Shown piece after piece: positions 30,701-40,537 of a stretch of 45,377 nucleotides of DNA. The stretch covers positions 1 through 45,377 of the forward strand of contig JAAAJB010000273.1 in NCBI GenBank assembly GCA_016098155.1, written 5' to 3'. A program made the position numbers and the translations under genes. Numbering within the stretch: the stretch's first letter is position 1; each line of letters starts with the position of its first letter. The stretch comes from Actinomortierella ambigua (taxonomy: Eukaryota; Mortierellomycota; Mortierellomycetes; Mortierellales; Mortierellaceae). Under the pieces are notes generated by a model. It ran no database searches and was not told the origin of the DNA. It was given only the letters and a program-made list of their open reading frames with translations.

Positions 30701-31056
30701 TCGCGCAGGTTGAGGCCACAGCAAGAAAAGTTGCGGCAAAATGCTGACTCGAGGTCGCAGTGCTGTTGATGCGAGTGGTTTGTAGCCGGTGACTGGACAC
30801 GGAAGCCACCATAGTCGGGATCAAACCTATCGCCATTGGAATCAAAGTCGTTAAGCCAAGGAGAAGAAGGCGATGGTAAGGAGGACGTCGGGGTAGTAAA
30901 GGAACGGGGCGTCCTATGGACGTCCCTGTTGTCTGGCGTGGAGGGTGAAGGTGCTATAAGAGGTGTGACCACATCCTCGTGGTGTTCATCATCCATCCTT
31001 CGAGGGGAGTGGGGTGGAGGTGAAGGATATGCGGGCTGCGCTGGCGGAGTTGGCAT
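27736..31056 (-). CDS. SFP1: Sfp1-like C2H2 zinc-finger transcription factor
   Basis: The frame is uninterrupted; with the start at 31056 it encodes 1106 residues. Two tandem fingers at about 518-586 (KPYRCAVLGCDKAYKNPNGL, KPYVCTFLECGKRYKNLNGL, each with KYHxxHxH) plus an N-terminal CCxxC-type element at about 105-135 (FCRNFSCCGLNLRDLHDLLQ, HYEECHV) match fungal Sfp1 and related JAZF1 proteins. Sfp1 controls ribosomal-protein and ribosome-biogenesis genes downstream of TOR. Long Ser/Thr/Ala/Asp homopeptides fill the C-terminal half. Codons for DIDIDIDIDDDD and GMGIGMGIGMG come from short DNA repeats. The ATG at 31056 was chosen because a strong acceptor (TTTGTCCCCCCAG) sits 17 bases upstream and a GTAAGT donor lies at 31333; the frame upstream of 31056 would be intronic. 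The stop TAA overlaps an AATAAA signal (plus 27735-27740). Confidence 0.88.
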   Translation of the reverse strand: MPTPPAQPAYPSPPPHSPRRMDDEHHEDVVTPLIAPSPSTPDNRDVHRTPRSFTTPTSSLPSPSSPWLNDFDSNGDRFDPDYGGFRVQSPATNHSHQQHCDLESAFCRNFSCCGLNLRDLHDLLQHYEECHVRFEDDDDSDSLSGEEGSGLDSSLSSHHHVTAPLALGLHHRPRYHRLTAISDTYPGGLLDTMGIGMGIGMGIRCDPTSSIYDDDDSWSESDSSATSPSSRSPSLSSVAMGAASPSIAAAIQGGHAGSRSLQLPFLTSPHDNFSATHAQELVSAGFVPCLKRKAGVSLADIYAEDNLDHHFHHQGNDTAFANTILRLRSNNTNINKHSTLGMPSSMDHLSSVALKKQALENSQRAHAAAAMLTQSNILCTGSGGDGNGMPSHAPAPQAQQALQPAPGFRSSTLHDHPPFPLGHPQHPQTHPLARSHHPLVPSLPHSAGETSRLPFGTIPSVLMTTTHRHNMIPGPLQTSLNHALLPDMTTAEMLRQRDEAFSLIEDMSRNPGACSQGDKPYRCAVLGCDKAYKNPNGLKYHNQHGHCSSLGMCDTDAPGSKPYVCTFLECGKRYKNLNGLKYHIEHSHPNLTAALRAHQSGLMNNLLLYSPYPNQAAMTIAAALAAVQASPMMMAAANAILTAAANNNASTASSNSSGNSNGATASKHGNGGDGGENIKSSSLAPVTPTSAAPVTPVSTVPLTLNTAPSSSPCTSAVSSAPPTATTVAPVTPLSAAAAAAVAAVSAAAAISAGPILPHATTTTCIPSVLSEAIQTVHLSSAPISAIPIIQAPPPPRLHLVAGSAVPNVTTSKETDEDADVDVGGDATVESLNNLRMSDAFVNNKDKDIDIDIDIDDDDAGQVGPGSTDDNEASSTRNIASLSPFPDSESAMMGDRTASPMTPAIAAVNRKSRHKHTTTTTTTTTTATAIPVTSLSPTSSSVIIAVTTEPSSAVTAGERKDRRRVHRPENTDMKVITAGSSSSSSSSSAATVVAVSTAQIPLDDDETEDEQGEEEEEDSSTLSASPKTGSSTRLTTRSLASDTKPPASPPTPSASASTTMTTTTTMVTRSNRQQQLQQRPTAAATAAAEDKEKEAQPSPPMTRRSRK
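30448..30481. repeat. In-frame 12-nt tandem repeat in the Sfp1-like gene
   Basis: Three adjacent copies of a CCGATACCCATT-type unit encode the GMGI repeats of the protein on the minus strand. The unit is a multiple of three, so length changes keep the frame. Confidence 0.75.
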
Positions 31057-32083
31057 GGTATGGAGAGGAAAGCTGGGGGGACAAAGGGAAGTGGGCACGA
31101 AGCATGATGTAGAAAGGGCACAAAGAAGGAGAGAAAACATGGCAGGACCACATTTATGGAGAAAGGAGGGATTGAGCTCGTTTCCATGATTGGGCCTCAC
31201 TGCGGCACGCTGCATCTGACCAAGGATTAGATTTCCGCAATCACCCTCTCCGTCCGTGTGAAATTGACACAACACAGGGAAAGGCCAAAAGGAAAGGCAT
31301 CTGATGGCGGGATAGTGATGAGGGATAACTTACTCAAGTGCCGAGGCAAGGGAGGGGTGTTGCTGGAGTAAGGGCGTTGAAAACGCCGAAGAAGGTCGGC
31401 TCGACCACTGAACGTCGAGTGGTGCAGGCATTTCTTATCGACCCAAAGCACAAGAGGGAAAGACGGTCGAGAGGGAGGGAGGGGTGAACGAGGGGTGGGC
31501 GGGGACAGGGCAATGTAGGACAAGCAATGTGAATGGAATACAGTGGAATTGAATGGGACCAATGCATGGGAATGCAATTGGTTGGTAGGAAGTATCCCAC
31601 TAAGCTGGGAAACAGAGAGACAAAAAAAAAAAAAGTGTGTGAGAGTGCAGGAGTGGCAAAGGGATAGGGGGGTAACAGTGGGGAGGTATGGGGTTGCTTG
31701 GCGACAGGATAGCCCCATGCACTTTACGAGCGGGTTTCAGCTCCAGTGGTGACTCTGGTTGCTGGCGGTGATGCCGATGGCTCTACATTTTCCTCGCAAA
31801 GCGCGCCCCCACCCCTTTGTCTCGATGAGTGCGTGTCCCTCTGTTCATCCACAGTACCACAAGCTAATACAGCACATAAATTTACTTCCGAGACAACAAC
31901 TGACACCACCCCAGACACGCATTATGTGGTGTCCACCTTCGTCAAGCTTCTTTTACTCAAACACCATCATCGCCATTGGGCAATGCGTGCAGGATCGTGC
32001 GTCCAGCGGCTTCAACCCACTACTCGTATATTCTCTTTGCATGCTTGTCGTCTCTTGAAGTCTTCCTTCCTCCCTTCTGATCA
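31057..32083. other. Leader/promoter of the Sfp1-like gene and F-box 3' side
   Basis: Contains a probable 5' UTR intron of the Sfp1-like gene (minus strand, donor GTAAGT at 31333-31328, acceptor ending 31073, 261 nt). To the right is the presumed promoter, then the 3' end of the F-box gene. A T/A run lies at 31622-31634. No other gene was seen. Confidence 0.5.
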
Positions 32084-33844
32084 TTAGGAGATGAAAGGGT
32101 TCCTATAAAGCTCGTAAGGAAGCCTCTCTGAGTGGTCTAACTCGATAGTCCAAGGCATAATGCGGGCGCCTGGGACCCAGTCCTTGACAAACACAAACGG
32201 AAACTCAAACTGGAACACCGAACATTCTTTCAGACGTAGGCACTGTAGCATCGGCCACCGCTGCATCATCCAGAGATACTCGTACTTGCGTGGCGTCTTG
32301 TTCTCTGGGTACTGATGGAAACCGAACGTGCGTAGCCTCCTCAACTGGCCCAGCTTGCCCAAGCCGCCTTCAAAGCTCAACGAGAGAGCGCCCGGTGCTG
32401 AAACCTGTTCCTTGTAGGGGTTACTGATGTCGAGTGTTTCGAGCGTCGTCAAGTGCGACAACCTTTCGAACACGGCACGATTGAGTCGCAAATACCGACG
32501 CGAGGGGCACCTTTGGATCCTCAGACGCCGCTTTGTGTCCTGATGTGGCTGTGCAAACTGACGCACGAACCAGGGCTCATCTCTGACGGTATCGGTATAC
32601 AGGTCATCTTGGAGGGCCCTCTCTCTTGTTTTGGCGGCGATAAGGGTCTGGTCAACAATGAAAATACCAAGGACGAGCACCCGAAGAGAGTGGACGCACG
32701 CCCAATGAGCTGACCGCACCAGACTGGTTGCTTCGACCATCGGTGCATGAAACTCTACCAGGTTAGGGCAGTTCTCCGGAAAGAGGAGGATTTGCTTGGC
32801 CGTCAGCAGGATGCGCAGGTAGTTAGGACTGCCGTTGCAGTATATTCCTTCGAAATGAATGTCGTATGTGGTCTGCCGTATGTTGACATGTGTCAGCGTG
32901 TGAGCGTGGCGGGCAATCAAACTATCCAAGGTTGCCTGACCAAGGGGCATAAACTGTTGGCCATGGAATCGTGTGAGTGTAGGTATGTCGCTGACAATGG
33001 TGGCGATATCTTGCTTCTGAAGATCTGCAAGTTGGTCGAGAACAATAGATTTTAAGCAAGGGAAGCGCCCCCTTAGAGCTTTGACGACGGGGTGCTCTAG
33101 ATAAATCAAGGGTGGAAAGGTTACCACCGTACGTCTCCTCTGCGTGTATTCGAGGTGCTCTAGCATGGGGCAGGCGTGACCAAGGTCGAAAAAGGTTATT
33201 GCTGGATTCTCGGGGACCTGGAAACGAGTTTCTCGTAGAATAAGTCTGCGAAGCCGCTGAAATTCCTTTGCAGTCGACTGGAGGGTATCGATCATCCCTG
33301 CCGAGGACTCACTGGTGAACAGGACCGACACAAGCTCAAGAGTGACAAGATTCTCTGCTAGCTCCCAGAGTGTGACCTGATTGTTGCAATCCAATGCAGT
33401 GTCGGATATCTTGAGGTGTCTTAAGAACCTGTGCAACCCGCGTCCAACAGGTAGCCTGTCGATTCCTTTCATCTTCTTCAGCTCCAGTGTCTCGAGTCGT
33501 TCGTTACGTCTGACCAACTCTTGGACACTACATGACGAATTGCCCACGATGATCATCCGTTTGAGTTGATGACAACAAGGGAGTAGAGACTCAATATAGG
33601 GGATCACGACGACAAGAAGCTCCCGAATGTGCCGTGCATTCTTAGCGATCAGATCTGGTGGCACGCCGAGGAGAGGATCAGCGATTGCCTTGACTCGGTT
33701 ATCAGAAAGGTCTCTCCACAGTGCACTCGCGTAGGTGGCATTCCACTGTCGGCATACAGCAAGGCAGGCACAGATGTCCCTTGGACAGAGATACGCAGCT
33801 ACTAGCTCGTGGATCTCTAATAGGTGGATAGTGGAAGAGTCCAT
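32084..33844 (-). CDS. F-box protein with leucine-rich repeats, single exon
   Basis: 586 residues with an N-terminal F-box-like helix bundle (LLEIHELVAAYLCPRDICAC, then VCRQWNATYASALWRDL), followed by long degenerate leucine-rich repeats (LKRMIIVGN, LETLELKKMK, LRHLKISD, LVTLELVSV, LRRLILRET, LEHLEYTQ, LETLDISN, LRTFGFHQY, LQCLRLKEC). F-box proteins link substrates to the SCF (Skp1-cullin) ubiquitin ligase. This layout is abundant in Mortierella-type genomes, where such F-box/LRR genes form large families. The target cannot be predicted. The start was placed at MDSSTIHLL; the frame stays open 28 codons further upstream through sequence that looks like leader (MAHKNTLFPPFLL). A possible C-terminal addition WTIELDHSERLPYEL is typical of the same family. 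Confidence 0.85.
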   Translation of the reverse strand: MDSSTIHLLEIHELVAAYLCPRDICACLAVCRQWNATYASALWRDLSDNRVKAIADPLLGVPPDLIAKNARHIRELLVVVIPYIESLLPCCHQLKRMIIVGNSSCSVQELVRRNERLETLELKKMKGIDRLPVGRGLHRFLRHLKISDTALDCNNQVTLWELAENLVTLELVSVLFTSESSAGMIDTLQSTAKEFQRLRRLILRETRFQVPENPAITFFDLGHACPMLEHLEYTQRRRTVVTFPPLIYLEHPVVKALRGRFPCLKSIVLDQLADLQKQDIATIVSDIPTLTRFHGQQFMPLGQATLDSLIARHAHTLTHVNIRQTTYDIHFEGIYCNGSPNYLRILLTAKQILLFPENCPNLVEFHAPMVEATSLVRSAHWACVHSLRVLVLGIFIVDQTLIAAKTRERALQDDLYTDTVRDEPWFVRQFAQPHQDTKRRLRIQRCPSRRYLRLNRAVFERLSHLTTLETLDISNPYKEQVSAPGALSLSFEGGLGKLGQLRRLRTFGFHQYPENKTPRKYEYLWMMQRWPMLQCLRLKECSVFQFEFPFVFVKDWVPGARIMPWTIELDHSERLPYELYRNPFIS

Positions 33845-34114
33845 ATTGATTGTGTTGTGGGATAGAGAGCAAAAGGGCAAAAGGGGATGGAGCAAGAAAG
33901 GAGGAAAGAGGGTATTTTTGTGGGCCAAGAGTGTACTGCGGCAGCTTGTTGCATCATGATTGCAATCACGACACTATCCAACTTAGCACGGATTGACAGC
34001 GCTGTGTAAGGAAACAATTAGCAAAGAAACGAGGCAGAAAGTCCAATTGAAACAAAAAAAAATGCAAAACTGTCTATGGCATACTAAAAAAACAAAGGCT
34101 CAACAAACTGCCTA

Positions 34115-35516
34115 TTAAACGATGATCTCAGAGTCGCCAAACTTCTTGGGAGTGTATGCCTTGCCTGCGTCTGTGTCCGAAGGCAGGTCAAAGTCCTTGT
34201 GCTCCTCCATGTAATACTTTGTCAGGGCGTCCATGTTGGCTCTATGCTCCGCCATCTTGAGAGACGATCCATAGCCCTCGCCCATCTTCTCAGTGCCCGA
34301 GTACACACCAACAACAAAAACGGGTGCATTAGACAAACGACCAGTCTCCGACATCAGACGGGCCACAGGGCGCTCGCGACCAAGGCGCTTCATGAGAAAA
34401 GACAAGTAGAGCTTAGGCTCGTCAATCTTGATCAACTTGGCCAAATCCAGCTCACGCGACAAGGAATGGGCATGCACAAATTTGCGAGCAGCTGCAGGTC
34501 CCTGATCCACGTAGATGGCACCGATCATCGCCTTGACAACGGACGAATACACTGTTTTGGGTGAGATTTGGTATCCTGTATCAGGCTATTTTCCGATGGG
34601 GCATAAAGGTGAGGACTGATCAGAATAAATGTCATTCATAGCGATATTCATATGAAGGAAGGCAAGAAAGCGGATTCACAAGGCTCCTGGAAGCTGAAGA
34701 TGGCCCCAGTGACATACCTTGGACTTGACCCAACGGGCAACATCCTGTACACCAAACTCCTTGGCCATCATTGATAATGTGTTGTTCCATGTGTAGAGCG
34801 TAACGGCCTCCTTGAGCAGCTTAGTGGGCAACTTTGGGTATTTGGCGTTGAGATATTCAGCAACATACATGTTCAGCACCTTGCCACCTAAAATGCCCAG
34901 CCAGGAAAAAAAATGCGAGTATTGGGGTATGAGAAAGCTGCCACTATCAAAAAGGCGAGTAGGTCATCCTCAGAGTCAAAAATGTGCCTGCATACCAAGA
35001 ACATCCAGGCACTCATTGGTTTGGACGCCAGGGCGCTCATAGCTGGGGTGGGTGACAATGCGCATCAACAAGCTCTGATCCTTCAGTTTGTTGAGGCCCA
35101 GACGGTGGCCAAAGGCAGATACCGCTGGCAGCGGTGCTTCTATCCGGATCGTCTTCTGGTCCTTCTCAATGACGGTGTCCTGCTTTGTCGGCTTGACATC
35201 GACACGGAAGGCGCGAGTGGCGATAGCTGGTGCGCAGACTAAGGGGTGTTCAAGGAAAAGTAAGTTAAGACCGGTTAGAGCGTTTGCTTCAAGGCTGGCT
35301 CTAGCCATGAACATGTCGCGAGTTTGCTCATGCGGAGCATGGGGAGTCGCTGATCAGCATGAATGGCCTGCTATTTTTCTCAGCTGAACAGCGGGAACTC
35401 CGTCCGAGTATGTGCGGGGGAGAGGCATTGTTGAGAAGCGCACCTCGTTGAGCGGCAACACGCAGACCACTTCGCGCAAGTAGCAGTGGGGCTGTGGAGC
35501 GGACAGCAGCAGCCAT
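34115..35516 (-). CDS. MRPL3: Mitochondrial large-subunit ribosomal protein mL44 (MRPL3 type), 4 exons
   Basis: Minus-strand exons are 35516-35444, 35238-34996, 34887-34718 and 34585-34115, giving 318 residues. The first exon encodes an Arg/Ala-rich presequence (MAAAVRSTAPLLLARSGLRV). An RNase III-like fold follows: LLMRIVTHPSYERPG, NECLDVLGGKVLNMYVAEYL, and VVKAMIGAIYVDQG. A C-terminal dsRBD-like segment (GEGYGSSLKMAEHRANMDAL) completes the mL44 layout. In mL44 the RNase III catalytic acids are not retained and the protein is structural; here the signature ERPGVQTNECLDVLG replaces the catalytic ERLEFLGDA-type motif, consistent with that. It acts in the mitochondrial ribosome. It shares a 224-base divergent promoter with the inositol polyphosphate kinase gene. 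Confidence 0.9.
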
Positions 35517-35740
35517 GACAGAGGGACAACTGAAAAAGAAGGCGACGGAGGAATGGGAAGTTTGAAGGTGCCCACAGGGTAGGTTGAAGTCTTTCCTTGA
35601 ACTTTCGGCACCTTCGCGCTACAACACAAGCCACCCAATCCTCGGGGAAGCATACCGGTCATGTGACGGGTTCGTTGTGAACGACTTCCCGCCGTTTTTG
35701 AGTGGTCTCGGTGCTCAACTTTGCTTCATCACATCTTGCC
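35517..35740. promoter_or_regulatory. Divergent promoter of mL44 and inositol polyphosphate kinase
   Basis: 224 bases separate the two starts. No clear TATA box was seen. GTCATGTGACGG at 35659-35670 contains CATGTG/CACATG, a bHLH-type E-box; this is weak evidence. Confidence 0.5.
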
Positions 35741-36993
35741 ATGAGGTTGAACCCTTTGCACAACCAGGTCGGTGGCCATGACGGCGTCATGTCCATGGGC
35801 GATGACAATGAAATTATCGTCAAGCCTTGTCTCGCTCAGGAGCTTGAGTTCTACGAGCAGTCTATCCTCCACCCCGAGCTAAAGGCGTGGATGCCAGCTT
35901 TCTACGGATCTTTGACCCTAGCTCGCCAGGTCAACACCAGCACCACTTCTACGGAGGGAACAGGTCAAGATCCTTCGACATCCATGTCTGTTGATGCCAC
36001 CACTGAATTCTCATTACCTGCAATCACGTCATTGGATGGTATTGCGCTGGAGACTTTTGGCCACAAGGTGTCCACATCCTCCACTTTCCAAAGTAAGACC
36101 GGTGTCAATGGCGAGACCATGTCGGTATTGGTTCAGGAGAGCTCTTCGACCACCTCCAAAGAGGACCTGTGCATCTGCCTCGAGAACGTTTCTCATGGCT
36201 TCACCCACCCATGTGTGCTGGATCTGAAGCTGGGCACCCAACTGTTCGACGATAATGCTCCGGAGGAAAAGAAGGCTCGTCTGGCGGCTGTAGCAGCGAA
36301 GACGACGAGTGGCAAGCTCGGTTTCCGAATGACGGGTTTCCAGGTAACGAGCTGCTAGAGTTGTGATGATGCGAACCACATTGAAGGGAGTCTCTATTTC
36401 CATTGGGCCTACTCTATCATGCATGCAAGCGGGTTTTTGTGTGTAACCATAAGTTTCGTCACCTCTCTGCCATGCTTTCTTGCCTGCAATTGTAGGTATA
36501 TGACCAAGAACAATCTCGGTATATCAAATACGACAAACAGTACGGCAAGTCTATGACCGAGGAGAGTGTGGTTGACGGGTTCCGGCTGTACTTTGCTGCA
36601 AAGCTGGGTCCAAAGCGCATGAAGCTGGTCTTGCTGCGCTTTGTTAACGACCTCGAGGATTTTTTGGAGATTATCAAGACACAGGAGCTCCGGATGCGCT
36701 CTAGCTCGCTACTGCTGATGTATGAAGGCGACCGTGATGCTTTTGATGAAGGTCTCATTTGCGAACAAGAGGCGAGAGCCAAGGCCGAAGCCGCTATCGA
36801 GTCTGAGGATGATGACAGTGATGAAGAAGAGGATGAGGAAAGCTCCAAGGATCAAAAGGTCACTGATGCGCGGTTGATTGATTTTGCGCACTCGACATGG
36901 ACCCCTGGTATGGGTCCGGACGAAGGTGTTATCCTCGGTGTCACCAGCACACTACACATCTTTAAACTCCTTCTCGAAGACTTCAATCAATAG
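35741..36993 (+). CDS. ARG82: Inositol polyphosphate multikinase (Arg82/Ipk2 family), 2 exons
   Basis: Exons are 35741-36343 and 36496-36993 (donor GTAACG, acceptor CAATTGTAG), giving 366 residues. The N-terminal NQVGGHDGV and EIIVKPCLAQELEFYEQ match the family. The catalytic motif PCVLDLKLG (PxxxDxKxG) is at 157-165. SSSLLLMYEG and LIDFAHS (IDF, metal/ATP binding) are also present. An acidic low-complexity insert (EDDDSDEEEDEE) sits between the last two motifs. The enzyme phosphorylates Ins(1,4,5)P3 toward InsP5 in the nucleus and cytosol; in yeast it also supports arginine-responsive transcription. A start 39 bases upstream (35702) is possible in frame. The gene is tail-to-tail with EFM3 with only 37 bases between stops. 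Confidence 0.92.
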
Positions 36994-37030
36994 AACATTT
37001 GATCATTCGTTAATATACCCTTCCTCGTGT

Positions 37031-38619
37031 TTAATGACCACGAAATTCAAAAACTCTGACAGTCTGGACAGTTTCTTCATCAAAGAAAAACAATGGATTC
37101 GCATGGTCCAGCTCGATTTCTTGGATGCCAATGTTAACACATTCAGAGCCTACAACGGACGATCAATTGTGATGTGTTAGGCAAAAACATAAATCTCTTT
37201 GTTGTGCGATCTATTGGTGTACTGAGCAAAAAAAAAAAAACTTACGAATCGCCTCAAAAAAATCCTCAAACGTCTTTGGGTTGCGGACAGCGGAGGACAT
37301 ATAGCCTACCACGCCTTGGGCAAAGATAGCCTTAAGAATGGCAACGAGAGGTTTGATGTTGGTCGGATCGTACGTCTGAAAAAAAAGCAGAAATAAAATA
37401 AGTTCTAATGAAGATGTCATTCATTCGTTTATCTTTTACAAATCATTACGGAGCGCCATATCTTACCAGGTCGGACATTATCACAACCTGTGCAGCTAGA
37501 TTGGCAACCTGTTCCATTGTAAAGTTCTCCCAATCCAAGAGACATGTGGTCACTGGGCAAAGAGTGTTGTCTATGATAAATGACAGTATACAGGCTTAGC
37601 TCCAGAGGTTCATCGATGGCCTCACACTCCGAAAAATCAACAATGGGCAGGTCACTCACTATGCGAGATATTTTGCTGAGCCATCTGCATCACTTGTGTA
37701 TTGCCGTCGGTAAGAAAAACTTGTCTAGACCCTAGCATCGAGCACGCTAGGCCGAGGAAACCAACGCCACAGCCCAGATCGACCACATTTTTTCCAGCCA
37801 GCAGCTCTAGATAATAGATTGGATGTTAGCATTAAGTGGTATGGATTGAATACTTCTTTTTTTTTTGTTTTTCATGAAAGAGCACAACTGCCTACCTGGG
37901 TGCGAAATCAAATGCTCTGCAAGCCAATAACTAGATGCAGGAGAGTGTAGAGACGCTTAGCGATCTTGCCGTCTACGCAATGCTTACGATGGGGAATACG
38001 CTTCTGAAGGGTTATACCTGGCTTCCCATGTTCTCATACCGGTCGTTCCAGACCCGACCGTACTCTGCTCCTCCATGACTGTGACAACCTTTTGGCAGTC
38101 CTTGTCAAGAGCATAGGATTTGAAGCAAGGCGGTAGCGGAGGTCCGCCAGCCTCGGGTCGTCTTGGAACAGTCATCATGAGCTCGGTAAACCGCTCAAAG
38201 ATTTCGTCCGCAATTTCATGTTGACCTTTCTTTTCAATGATGCCGATGTAATGCTTGAGAAACGAATGTATATAAAGTGGCGACGGAGGATTTTTGTTCA
38301 CCTTGGCATCGTTGACGATCTAGTGGAAATTACGTATTAGCGATTAAATATGACCAGATAAGCAGGGGCTTTCCATTACCAGTGGTCGGTGCCATAAAGT
38401 ACATATACATACATGATCCAAGATTGATTGCTGCATCAGTGGGTCGTCGGCTGACAAGGCTGTCTCTGAGAGTGCCCACTGGAACTTGCGGATCGGGCGC
38501 ATGGACAGAACCTGACGCTTAATGAACATGGTTAAGACATGGACCTCCATATCCATGAGAGCAACATTAGGAGTGTCCTCCATGGCATGCACGTGAAGTT
38601 GTCCCTGTGTATCTGACAT
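37031..38619 (-). CDS. EFM3: eEF2-lysine methyltransferase (EEF2KMT/Efm3 family), 7 exons
   Basis: Minus-strand exons are 38619-38413, 38319-38018, 37930-37896 (only 35 nt), 37806-37660, 37570-37467, 37375-37246 and 37149-37031, giving 347 residues. All introns are 87-96 nt with GT-AG ends. The core is a seven-beta-strand methyltransferase: TVGSGTTGMRTWEASYWLAE, then motif I VVDLGCGVGFLG, then LTDGN (post I), LLDWENF, and VVIMSDLTYDP (motif II). VVGYMSSAVRNPKTFEDFFE resembles the FAM86/EEF2KMT VYVAFTVRNPETCQLF strand. The N-terminal IVNDAKVNKNPPSPLYIHSF corresponds to the family's pre-domain. The human and yeast homologues methylate a lysine of elongation factor 2 in the cytosol. The exact substrate here is inferred from family. 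Length matches human EEF2KMT (330). Confidence 0.87.
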
Positions 38620-39158
38620 GTTTGTTGATTGGGTAACAGTCGTTCAGACAGGTGTGTCGTGCTAAGGACAGTGAAGGAAATAGATCCTAAATGATCCCAA
38701 CTCGCTTGCAAGTCTTGAAGGGTGGGGTACACAAGAAGGTGTTGCTAACTCAACCCCCTCGATTGTGATACTGTGAGAAAAGTACGTCCCTTGGGCGATT
38801 CCAGAGTCTACCAAGGGTTGGGGAGGGCAGTGTGTTGACAGATGGATCCCACCCAACCTCCAACGGTAGTTGCTGACAGTCACGCCAAGGTCACGGGGTG
38901 ACCTTGGCGTCGTCGCTCAGGACATCCAGTGAGGGGGCGAAAGAGCAAAGAGAGCAACTCACTACACCTCTTTTTTTTTGTTGTTGGTCCTCCCTTTTCT
39001 TTTCTCCTGACAATCACGAACCCAACACCTCGCCTTTGCACCCACCACATTCATCTTTCTTTTATTCCTTTGCCCCTGTAACGAACCCTTCTCGTACATT
39101 TCTCACTTTCTCCAACTTCCTTCATCCCACCCTCCACCCCTTTTGTCACTCCGACACT
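38620..39158. promoter_or_regulatory. Divergent promoter region
   Basis: This 539-base interval separates EFM3 (-) and the type I membrane protein (+). A near-palindrome TCACGCCAAGGTCACGGGGTGACCTTGGCGTCGT lies at 38880-38912 (see findings). The right half is CT-rich leader. No coding sequence. Confidence 0.5.
38882..38910. promoter_or_regulatory. Inverted repeat, arms ACGCCAAGGTCAC / GTGACCTTGGCGT
   Basis: Two perfect 13-nt arms separated by 3 bases (GGG), between divergent genes. It may form a cruciform or bind a dimeric regulator. Confidence 0.7.
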
Positions 39159-40537
39159 ATGAAGGTTTTCTCTATTGCCACTGCCCTCTTGGGCCTCACG
39201 GGTAAACCTGCCGCAACCCATTCGCTTCCTTCACTTCTTCAGCGCCTCAACTTGGCATGCAGGCCCCTACCCCCACATCACTCCTCTCCATGCTTCTCTC
39301 ATGCACTCTGTCTTCGTCAGCTTTCCTTCCCCCCCCCCCTTGTTCAAACTGACTCAGTGGGAGGAAGGGGCAAGGGGTCCCACCTCCTTCCATCACCACA
39401 CCGCTTTTTGCCTATCAGAACAACCACAACAACTTACACGTAATGCTGTTTGCTCCATCATGACATATAGCACTCGTCGCTGCTCAGGATGTCGATAAGC
39501 GCTTGATCGACATCTCCGATACTGAGCTGGACGTTAAGGAAATCAAGACTGCGCCTGGCATCGACACCTTTGTCGTCACTGTCCAGCGTACCGATGACCT
39601 TCTGGCCGATGATGGCACTTTCCTTGCCGAGCGAGTCATGTCTGTCGCCTTTGACTTTGATGTCAAGGACTACACTGTAAGTCGAATTTTTTCTTTCTTT
39701 AGATAGCATAGCGTACGTACTGTTGCTGTACACAACAATTTTTTCGGGGGGGAGGGGAAGGGGGCGAGGGCGAACTAGTGGCGGTGCATCAGCCCGCTGC
39801 TGATATGTTTCTGCCGCCTACCTATCTCGAGGCGACACGCAATTAACTATATTTATCATGGTCATTGTTCGTAAATTATGTAGGTTTCGCTCAACAAGGT
39901 GCCACTTCCTCTGCGGAAGGATATGCCTACCGACCTGTCCACCCTGGAGGACGATGAGCCCATCAAGGTCACCATGACTGTCGAGGCCAACCTCTTGGTT
40001 AGCCCCAAGGTCAACCCTGAGGTTGAGATGTCGGAATTGATGGAGGCCTTTGACACGGGGCTCGTGACCGTCCAGGTCGCTGCCGCCACCGAGTACTTCC
40101 AGGCCGAGGATGGCACGATTGCGCGCCGTGTGACGCTGACCGAGTCGGTTGTCGAGATCAATGGCCAGGAAGTGGTTCAGACTGATGCCTACCAACAGGT
40201 GATTGAGATCCTGGCTGATGGTTCGCTCGGCAGCTATCAACCCCTGAACCTCAACGACAAGCCCTCCAATGGTTGCATGGCCGACTTTGACGCTATCATG
40301 GCCGAGGCCAATGCTTGGGTTGAGTCGCTTGGCTGGCCTGGTGCTGCTGGTCTTGGCCTCATCTGCCTGACCTTCATGGTCTCCGCTGGCTTTGTTCTGC
40401 GCAATGTCATGGAGAAGCGTCGCCGGTACGCCATGCTCCAGCAGGAGGAGGTCCACGACGAGTACGTCCAGGTTGCTGTCGACAACAAGAAGTTCCTCGA
40501 GAAGGAGGAGACCAAGTCTGTTGAGCGTGCCGTTTAA
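39159..40537 (+). CDS. Unrecognised type I membrane protein, 3 exons
   Basis: Exons are 39159-39201, 39471-39676 and 39884-40537, giving 300 residues. Exon 1 and the first residues of exon 2 form a signal peptide (MKVFSIATALLGLTALVAAQ) followed by DVDKR, a possible dibasic processing site. The ectodomain (about 26-230) is acidic, with beta-rich patterns (VKVTMTVEAN type and VTVQVAAATEYFQ). One membrane span at about 232-254 (AGLGLICLTFMVSAGFVLR) is followed by RNVMEKRRRYAM and a Glu/Lys-rich cytosolic tail (EEVHDEYVQVAVDNKKFLEK), which contains a YVQV sequence. I do not recognise the family; it looks lineage-specific. No catalytic motif is visible. The intron splitting the signal peptide is 269 nt, the next 207 nt. 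Confidence 0.75.

Noticed and set aside
31057..31275. N-terminal extension of the Sfp1-like protein up to an ATG at 31275
   Set aside because: A strong acceptor (31073) and donor (31333) make this a 5' UTR intron; the first conserved-looking residues start at 31056.
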